This document shows positions 6,730-11,994 of a DNA stretch of 11,994 nt, in pieces (position 1 is the stretch's first letter; every line of letters starts with the position of its first letter). The translations under genes were made by a program, and so were the position numbers. The stretch is from an uncultured Bacteroidia bacterium (GTDB lineage Bacteria; Bacteroidota; Bacteroidia; Bacteroidales; UBA932). Location of the stretch: positions 1-11,994 of the forward strand of contig CACXFP010000090.1 in the NCBI GenBank assembly GCA_902766985.1. Direction: 5' to 3'. The notes under the pieces are model-generated. The model was not told the DNA's origin. It did not search any database and saw nothing but the letters and a program-made list of their open reading frames with translations.

Positions 6730-8454
6730 ATGGACTCAAAGAGAATCATTTTAACCCTTTCGCTTATCGCGACCTTCCTCTTGGGAATTCCCCTCAAGGC
6801 CCAGAAGCCCCTCGTCAGGACTCTCGAGATAGAAGCTATCCTCCATCAGGACGGTTCGGCGACACTGATTGAAAACTGGGATATCGAGTTTTGGGAGAAT
6901 TCGGAATACACCGAGTACTACATGCCCATTTCCAACCTCAAGAACATGACGATCAGCAATCTCCATGTATCCGAGACCAACCTGGACTATGTGTATGAGG
7001 GAGAGAATTGGGACATCGACAGGACCATCGAACAGAAAAAGGGACGCTGCGGCATCGTGAGGAAATCTTCCGACGCCGTGGAGATATGCTGGGGCATAGG
7101 ATCCCTGGAGCGGCACAGCTGGATCGTATCCTACGACCTTACGGGCTTCGTGCAGTCCCTGCAGGATTATGACGCGTTCATCTTCCAGTTCGTCAACTCC
7201 GGGCTCCAGTCTCCCCCGGAGATGGTGAGCCTCTCGATAAAGAACGATTTCGGAGCGGAATGGTCGACAGACAACACCCGCGTCTGGGGCTTCGGCACCC
7301 AGGGGGATATCTCCGTTACCGATGACGGAAGGGTCTCAGCCTTTGTCGGTTTACCCATGCAGCAGGAAAACTATCTCACACTTATGGTCCGCTTCGACAA
7401 GGGCTTTTTCTCACCCGCCGTGTCCAGGGACATACCGTTTGAGAAGATGCAGAAAAAGGCATTCCGCGGAAGCGACTATTCTTCCGGCGGCTTCGGGGCC
7501 GAGGACGTCATCCTCCTTTTGTTCCTACTGTTGCTTTTCCTTCCCTCAGTGTTCGGGATAATATATGTCATCATTGAATTGATAAGGGGCAGGAAATACC
7601 GCAAGTCCCTGTTCGGGGAGAGGAAGATAACCGGATGGTTCAGGGACACTCCCCTGGACGGCGACCTCCTTTCCGCCGCCTATGTGCTCAAGCATGGCAA
7701 CCGGTTCGGCGGCACTGTCAATGTCAGCAACCTTATCGGGGCATTCTTCCTCCGCTGGATCATGAACTCCATTGTCACCCTTCAGCCGGACAGCAGGAAT
7801 GCCAAGAGAGTAAACCTCGTATTCACTCATGAACCTTCCGATGAAGACGAGGTGTACAGTGGCTTCGGGGAGGCTGAGAAGAAGCTGTACAAGATGGCTT
7901 GGAGGGCAAGCGGCGACAGGGTTCTCGAGAAAAATGAATTCAAGGAGTGGTCCAGGAAGAACTACGAGCTTGTCCTCGGATGGCCGGCCATCGCCAATTC
8001 TGAAGGCTATGCCAACCTGGTGGACAAAAAGATGCTGACCACTGTAAACAATGCCACGGAGGAAGCCAGGCCCAAGCTCCGCAATGTCATAGAATTCAAG
8101 AATTTCCTGAATGATTTCACGCTTTCCAAGGAACGCGGCGCAGTAGAGGTCGGCCTGTGGAAGGATTACCTCGTATATGCCCAGTTGTTCGGAATTGCAA
8201 GCAAGGTCAGTTCCCAGTTCAAGAAGCTGTACCCCGAGGAATTTGCCGAACTGTCCAAGGAACTCGGAGTGAACTCCAATGAATTCCTCTGGTATGTGAA
8301 TTACAACAACGTCCTGTCCAACACGATCTATCAGCAAGCGGCCGTCAAAGCTGGGAAGATGTCGTCATCCGAAATTGGAGGTTTCGGAGGAGGAATGTCC
8401 ATCGGAGGAGGAGGAGGTTTCTCAGGAGGAGGTTTCGGAGGCGGGGCCAGATAA
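6730..8454 (+). CDS. DUF2207-type membrane protein with Gly-rich tail
   Basis: The 574-residue protein has an N-terminal signal segment (about 1-24, ending near LKAQ), then an exported beta-rich domain (about 28-235). One strong transmembrane helix follows (about 259-284), then a basic stop-transfer stretch (RGRKYRKS) and a large cytoplasmic region. The tail (544-574) is more than half Gly and ends GGGGGFSGGGFGGGAR. This plan fits the DUF2207 family: N-terminal domain with a DGSATLIENWDIEF start, a TM segment, a LWKDYLVYAQLFGIA motif near 474-490, and a Gly-rich end. The function of the family is not established, and I infer none beyond an envelope role. The gene starts 10 bases after lpxB and probably shares its mRNA. 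Compared with typical members, I see only one clear membrane helix after the signal segment; the region around NVSNLIGAFFLRWIMNSIV (331-349) is a possible second one. Confidence 0.82.
   Translation: MDSKRIILTLSLIATFLLGIPLKAQKPLVRTLEIEAILHQDGSATLIENWDIEFWENSEYTEYYMPISNLKNMTISNLHVSETNLDYVYEGENWDIDRTIEQKKGRCGIVRKSSDAVEICWGIGSLERHSWIVSYDLTGFVQSLQDYDAFIFQFVNSGLQSPPEMVSLSIKNDFGAEWSTDNTRVWGFGTQGDISVTDDGRVSAFVGLPMQQENYLTLMVRFDKGFFSPAVSRDIPFEKMQKKAFRGSDYSSGGFGAEDVILLLFLLLLFLPSVFGIIYVIIELIRGRKYRKSLFGERKITGWFRDTPLDGDLLSAAYVLKHGNRFGGTVNVSNLIGAFFLRWIMNSIVTLQPDSRNAKRVNLVFTHEPSDEDEVYSGFGEAEKKLYKMAWRASGDRVLEKNEFKEWSRKNYELVLGWPAIANSEGYANLVDKKMLTTVNNATEEARPKLRNVIEFKNFLNDFTLSKERGAVEVGLWKDYLVYAQLFGIASKVSSQFKKLYPEEFAELSKELGVNSNEFLWYVNYNNVLSNTIYQQAAVKAGKMSSSEIGGFGGGMSIGGGGGFSGGGFGGGAR
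8377..8446 (+). repeat. GGAGG-rich low-complexity repeat in the DUF2207 tail
   Basis: The end of the DUF2207 gene is built from GGA/GGT codons. The 9-mer GGAGGTTTC occurs three times (8377-8385, 8413-8421, 8428-8436), separated by runs of GGA. It encodes the repeated peptide GGF within the Gly-rich tail. Tracts of this kind can slip during replication, and in-frame changes of three or nine bases would alter only tail length. Confidence 0.75.
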
Positions 8455-8458
8455 CGGC

Positions 8459-9121
8459 CTAATAACTTCTGGGACCGAATATTGCGGTTCCTATCCTGAT
8501 GATTGTCGCCCCATATTCGAGGGCAATTTTCCAGTCTCCGGACATACCGATTGAAAGTTCACGGAATTCCCCCATCTCGGGGAATTCCTTTTTCAGTCTG
8601 CCCATCAAAGCCTGGATCCGTGCGAAATCGTCCCTCACGACTCTTTCGTCATCGGTATTGGTAGCCATCCCCATCAAACCGCAGAACCGCGCATGCGGCC
8701 ATCTGGATGTGTCGGACAAGACCCCCTCTATCTCCTCTTCGCTGAACCCATGCTTGGTTCCTTCCGCTCCCAGATGGAGTTCAAGCAGCACATCGATCCT
8801 TTTGTCATATCCGTTGCCAAGGCACCATTTCTCGATCGCGTCCAGCAGGCCTTCAGAGTCGATGGATTCTATCATGGATGCGTAAGGCATCACCAGTTTC
8901 ACCTTGTTCTTCTGGAGGGTGCCGATGAAGTGCCAGGCTATGTCTTTCGGAAGGACGGATGCCTTCGAGGCAAACTCCTGGGGGCGGTTCTCGCCGAACA
9001 CCCTATGCCCGCAGCCATACGCCTTAAGGATATCTTCGGCAGGATGGAATTTGGAAACTGCCACCAGCGTTACATCTGATGGCAGCTCCATTGAAATCTT
9101 ATGCAGGTTTTCTTCTATCAT
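8459..9121 (-). CDS. yggS: YggS/PLPBP-family pyridoxal phosphate homeostasis protein
   Basis: The 220-residue protein belongs to the PLP-binding YggS/PROSC family, a single-domain TIM barrel like the N-terminal half of alanine racemase. It is thought to buffer or deliver pyridoxal 5'-phosphate and to affect amino and keto acid pools; no enzymatic reaction is established. Lys24 in VAVSKFHP is the Schiff-base lysine. Other family marks are FGENRPQEF (42-50), WHFIGTLQKNK (63-73), and the phosphate-binding end LSIGMSGDWKIALEYGATIIRIGTAIFG (189-216). Length is normal for the family. The ATG overlaps the yidC stop codon in the ATGA arrangement, so it is the last gene of the DUF349-yidC-yggS operon. 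It converges with the DUF2207 gene, with only four bases between the two stop codons and no hairpin terminator. Confidence 0.94.
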   Translation of the reverse strand: MIEENLHKISMELPSDVTLVAVSKFHPAEDILKAYGCGHRVFGENRPQEFASKASVLPKDIAWHFIGTLQKNKVKLVMPYASMIESIDSEGLLDAIEKWCLGNGYDKRIDVLLELHLGAEGTKHGFSEEEIEGVLSDTSRWPHARFCGLMGMATNTDDERVVRDDFARIQALMGRLKKEFPEMGEFRELSIGMSGDWKIALEYGATIIRIGTAIFGPRSY

Positions 9122-11010
9122 CTTCTTCCGCTCCTTCTAGCCTGTTCTTTCTGCATCTGCTGCTGCATTCTCTGGGCTTCCTCGAGTCGCTGCTGCCATT
9201 TGCTCTTCGGAGCTGGTTTGCCCGCCGAAGCGGCGAGCTTCGCCTGAATCTCCTCGGGATGGACAAAGAACTTCTTGATAACCCAGGTCTCCAGCATTGT
9301 GATCAGATTGGAAATGAGATAATAATAGCTGAGTCCGGCAGAGAGGCTGTTGCAGATGAAGAACATCATCACAGGCATCATCCACTGGCTCATGAACCTC
9401 ATGCTCGCCATATTGGGGTCGTCTCCTCCCATCTGCTGGGAATTCATCTTGGTATAGAGGAACATGGAGATTGCCATAAGCAGGGCGAAGAGGGAAAGGT
9501 GGTCTCCAAGGATAGGAAGCCGGGTGCCGTAATCCAGGATGGAATCATAGGCACTGAGGTCATCTGCCCAAAGGAAAGACTGCTGTCTGAGCTCGATGGA
9601 GGCCGGGAAGAAACGGAACATCGCCCAGAGTATAGGGAACTGCAGGAGCATGGGCAGGCAACCTCCCATAGGGCTGATTCCGGCCCTGCGGTATAGGTCC
9701 ATCGTAGCCTGCTGCTTCTTCATCGCATCTTCCTGCTTCGGATATTTCGCGTTGATCTTGTCGATTTCCGGCTTCACAGCCTGCATTTTGGCGGAGGAAG
9801 AATACGACTTGTAGGAGAACGGGAGTACCACCAGCTTGATGAAAATGGTCATCAGGAGGATGATGATTCCGAAGTTCGAAATGAACTTGTGCAGGAAATT
9901 GAAAAGAGGGATGATGACATACTTCGTGAACCAGCCGACCAGCCATCCTCCAAGGGGGATGATCTTCTCATATTTCTGCCCGTAGGATTTGAGTGTCTGG
10001 TAATGGTTGGGACCGAAATGGAACTCGAAGGGAAGCCTGACCTCATGACTGCTCTGGAAATCCGCACGCATCCCCGCCGTGCAGGTCATGAGATTGCGGT
10101 CCGGGTCGTCTTCCGGGAAAAATTCCACAGAGAAATCTCCCGAGGAGAATTCTCCGGGTGCCCTCATTATCATGGAGAAGAACTGCTGCTGGAAGGCGAA
10201 CCAGCTGATCTTGCTGTCAACCCTCTTAGAGCCTCCCCTGCCGCGACCTATTTCAGCAGGCTTCTTTTCACCGGTGAAATAGTAGTCGAGCTTGGAATAC
10301 TGCATCTCGTTCTTATAGCCTTTCTCCATGCGGGGGACAACGGCAGAAACGTCAATGTCCACGGTAGACACATTCCTCGGAATCACGCCTTCCATCCCGA
10401 CGAAAGACAGGGTATTGTCAAGTTTGTACGAGCCTTCTTCCAGGAAGTACCTCTGCTCTATGTATCCGCCTCCCGCGAAAGGAAGGCGCATCACCAGGGT
10501 ATTAGCCGAACTCTCGGTTACGGTGAAGTTGAAATCGCCGGTATTGATCATCTCCCCGGCATAGACGCTCACCTCGTATTTTGCCCGGCCGGGCCTGAAG
10601 ATATAGAGGTCTGTGCTGTCATAATTGCGGTAATCCTTCACCCTTACGCTGTAAGGCTGGGCGCCTCGGGTCGTGAAAGTGATGGCGACCTTGTCGTTTT
10701 CAAGCACAGGGAATTCTCCGCCGGAAAGATCATGCGCCGCCTGGAGGAGGCTGTCCTTGTATACAGGAACCGGTGCAGGAACAGCCTGTGACGGAGTCCC
10801 GGCAGCAAGTCCTGCCGCAAGGGAATCGGCCTTAGCTTCCGCCGCTGCGATCGAATCTTTGGCGGCTTGGGCGAGCCATTCAACCCTGGCGATAGAATCA
10901 AGCCTGGCCTGTTCCGCCGCTTTCTTTTTATAATCCTTTGACTGATAGAAGGTGAACCCGAAAAGGATCGCCGCCATCAGAATGAATCCGATGATTGAAT
11001 TCTTATCCAT
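9118..11010 (-). CDS. yidC: membrane protein insertase YidC
   Basis: The 630-residue protein is a Gram-negative-type YidC, which inserts and folds inner-membrane proteins alone or with the Sec translocon. It has an N-terminal transmembrane anchor (about 5-22). An Ala-rich charged linker follows (about 28-75), then a large periplasmic P1 domain (about 95-345). The conserved C-terminal insertase core lies at about 355-582, with hydrophobic segments near 357-372, 378-398, 450-470, 504-520 and 543-575. The groove residue, Arg in E. coli YidC, appears here as Lys392 (IFIKLVVLPFSYKSYSSSAKMQ). The cytoplasmic hairpin follows (KPEIDKINAKY...MDLYRRAGISPMGGCLPMLLQFPI). The tail after 583 is Gln-, Met- and Arg-rich (QRMQQQMQKEQARRSGRR) and basic, as in YidC proteins whose tails touch the ribosome. 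The gene lies 11 bases after the DUF349 gene and overlaps yggS by four. Confidence 0.97.
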   Translation of the reverse strand: MDKNSIIGFILMAAILFGFTFYQSKDYKKKAAEQARLDSIARVEWLAQAAKDSIAAAEAKADSLAAGLAAGTPSQAVPAPVPVYKDSLLQAAHDLSGGEFPVLENDKVAITFTTRGAQPYSVRVKDYRNYDSTDLYIFRPGRAKYEVSVYAGEMINTGDFNFTVTESSANTLVMRLPFAGGGYIEQRYFLEEGSYKLDNTLSFVGMEGVIPRNVSTVDIDVSAVVPRMEKGYKNEMQYSKLDYYFTGEKKPAEIGRGRGGSKRVDSKISWFAFQQQFFSMIMRAPGEFSSGDFSVEFFPEDDPDRNLMTCTAGMRADFQSSHEVRLPFEFHFGPNHYQTLKSYGQKYEKIIPLGGWLVGWFTKYVIIPLFNFLHKFISNFGIIILLMTIFIKLVVLPFSYKSYSSSAKMQAVKPEIDKINAKYPKQEDAMKKQQATMDLYRRAGISPMGGCLPMLLQFPILWAMFRFFPASIELRQQSFLWADDLSAYDSILDYGTRLPILGDHLSLFALLMAISMFLYTKMNSQQMGGDDPNMASMRFMSQWMMPVMMFFICNSLSAGLSYYYLISNLITMLETWVIKKFFVHPEEIQAKLAASAGKPAPKSKWQQRLEEAQRMQQQMQKEQARRSGRR

Positions 11011-11021
11011 GAAACCTACTG

Positions 11022-11994
11022 CTACTCTTCCTCGTCAGATGCATTGCGAATTTTCTCAGCGAGTTCGGCGAGCTCCCTCTTGGCTGCATCTATCCTTTCC
11101 TGCATCTGCTGGATGAGTGGTGCCGAATTCTTTGAAGCTGAGAAGAATCCAATGTTGTTCTCCTGGGTATCGATGTCCTGCTGGAGCTGGTTGAACTTCT
11201 GGATCAGCCTGTCCTTTTCACTCCTGGGAGCCTTCGGAGCGCTCTTTCCACGGCTGTGGAAACTCCTTTGGGACCTGGATTCGTATCCGGGGAACCTGGC
11301 GGCCATTGCCTCTTCAAAAGCGGCGTTCACGGCCTCCTTCTCCTTGAAAGGGACAAAACCGACAGCCTGCCACCTGGAAAGGAATCCGTTCATCGCATCC
11401 TCGTCAGCTACGCCCTCAAAGGCATTGATCTCATCGATAATGGCCTTCTTGGCCTTGAGGTTGCCCTTATAATCGTTTTCGGGCTTTCCTTCCTTGGCCT
11501 TCGCGTCAAAGAACTCATCGCAGGCGGCACGGAACCTCTTCCAGAGTTGCTCGGACTTCTTGCGGGGAACGGCTCCGATTTCCTTCCACTGTTTCTGGAG
11601 ATCGATAAAGGCCTCTGTGGTTTTCTTCCAATCCGTGCTTGACTTGAGTGCCTCGGCCTGCTCGATGATCGCCATCTTCTTGTTGATGTTCTCGTTCATC
11701 TCATCCTTGTAGCCGGTGTAGAAATCCCTCTTGCGGCCGAAGAACTTGTCGCAGGCTGCCCTGAAACGGTCGTAAATCTTCTGGTTCTCCTTCTTTGAAG
11801 CGAACCCGATCGACCTCCATTTCTTCTGGATCTCTATAATCTGGCGGGAGACCTCGCCCCAGTCTGCGGAGGATTTGATCTCCTTATCAGCAAGGGCTTC
11901 CACTTCTTCGCAGAGGGCTGTCTTGGCGGCAAGGTTCTCAGCCTGTTTCTCCTTCTGGCCTTCAAAATGGGCCTGGTATTTCTTGTTAATGACG
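11022..11994 (-). CDS. DUF349-repeat protein, 5' end outside window
   Basis: The visible 323 residues form the C-terminal part of a DUF349-repeat protein, and the reading frame stays open through the right edge. The GTG at 11903 is not the real start, because clear repeat sequence (NKKYQAHFEGQKEKQAENLA) continues upstream of it. Three helical repeats are visible: about residues 14-90 (KKWRSIGF...YDRFRAACDKFF), 92-163 (KQWKEIGA...WKRFRAACDEFF) and 176-234 (SRWQAVGF...NAAFEEAMAARF). A basic Ser/Arg linker (237-257) and a C-terminal coiled coil (about 258-318, acidic end SDEEE) follow. No signal peptide can be judged. The molecular function of DUF349 proteins is not established to my knowledge. 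The gene is the most upstream visible member of the operon with yidC (11-base gap) and yggS. Confidence 0.9.
   Translation of the reverse strand, partial: VINKKYQAHFEGQKEKQAENLAAKTALCEEVEALADKEIKSSADWGEVSRQIIEIQKKWRSIGFASKKENQKIYDRFRAACDKFFGRKRDFYTGYKDEMNENINKKMAIIEQAEALKSSTDWKKTTEAFIDLQKQWKEIGAVPRKKSEQLWKRFRAACDEFFDAKAKEGKPENDYKGNLKAKKAIIDEINAFEGVADEDAMNGFLSRWQAVGFVPFKEKEAVNAAFEEAMAARFPGYESRSQRSFHSRGKSAPKAPRSEKDRLIQKFNQLQQDIDTQENNIGFFSASKNSAPLIQQMQERIDAAKRELAELAEKIRNASDEEE

Noticed and set aside
7546..8337. 263-codon minus-strand open frame inside the DUF2207 gene
   Set aside because: The plus-strand product has a coherent domain plan and operon position, while the antisense product has none.
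8444..8458. GGCC...GGCC palindrome between the DUF2207 and yggS stop codons as a terminator
   Set aside because: A 4-bp stem without a T-run is too weak to call.
9889..10791. 300-codon plus-strand open frame antisense to yidC
   Set aside because: It lies wholly inside the well-supported yidC gene, and its translation has no recognisable domain. It is a shadow frame of GC-rich coding DNA.
11901..11903. GTG as start codon of the DUF349 protein
   Set aside because: Repeat-like sequence continues in frame upstream to the window edge, so the gene is 5'-truncated by the window, not short.

Overview
The window looks like ordinary chromosome from a member of the Bacteroidota, most likely order Bacteroidales. 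The evidence is the gene content and style: a Bacteroidota-type long YidC, PssA and LpxB; start codons preceded by A/T-rich stretches rather than strong Shine-Dalgarno sites; and several matches to the Bacteroidota -7 promoter box TAnnTTTG in the short intergenic gaps. Coding sequence is moderately GC-rich by eye, and gaps are AT-rich. I see no tRNA, rRNA, CRISPR array, insertion sequence, integrase or phage gene.

Layout from left to right. (1) Bases 1-77, minus strand: the first 25 codons of an alpha/beta hydrolase, with the rest beyond the left edge. (2) 146-2089, plus strand: a secreted papain-like C1 peptidase followed 12 bases later by phosphatidylserine synthase (pssA). (3) 2086-2628, minus: rubrerythrin, whose stop codon overlaps that of pssA. 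(4) 2710-3510, plus: a membrane-anchored GH25 lysozyme. (5) 3559-4557, minus: glyceraldehyde-3-phosphate dehydrogenase (gapA), with a clear intrinsic terminator at its 3' end and a good promoter plus a leader dyad at its 5' end. (6) 4703-8454, plus: a tight operon of surE, lpxB and a DUF2207-type membrane protein with a Gly-rich tail. (7) 8459 to the right edge, minus: a tight operon, in transcription order, of a DUF349-repeat protein (5' end outside the window), yidC and a yggS/PLPBP homologue.

Much of the window serves the cell envelope: phospholipid head-group synthesis (PssA), lipid A disaccharide synthesis (LpxB), inner-membrane protein insertion (YidC), a wall hydrolase (GH25) and two secreted or membrane proteins (C1 peptidase, DUF2207). 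The remainder is central metabolism and stress handling (GapA, rubrerythrin, SurE, PLP homeostasis). Nothing here amounts to a clearly new system. The best leads are the uncharacterised DUF2207 protein tied to lpxB, the DUF349-YidC-YggS operon, and the compact divergent gapA/surE control region. All functional names come from motif recognition by eye; no database search was run.
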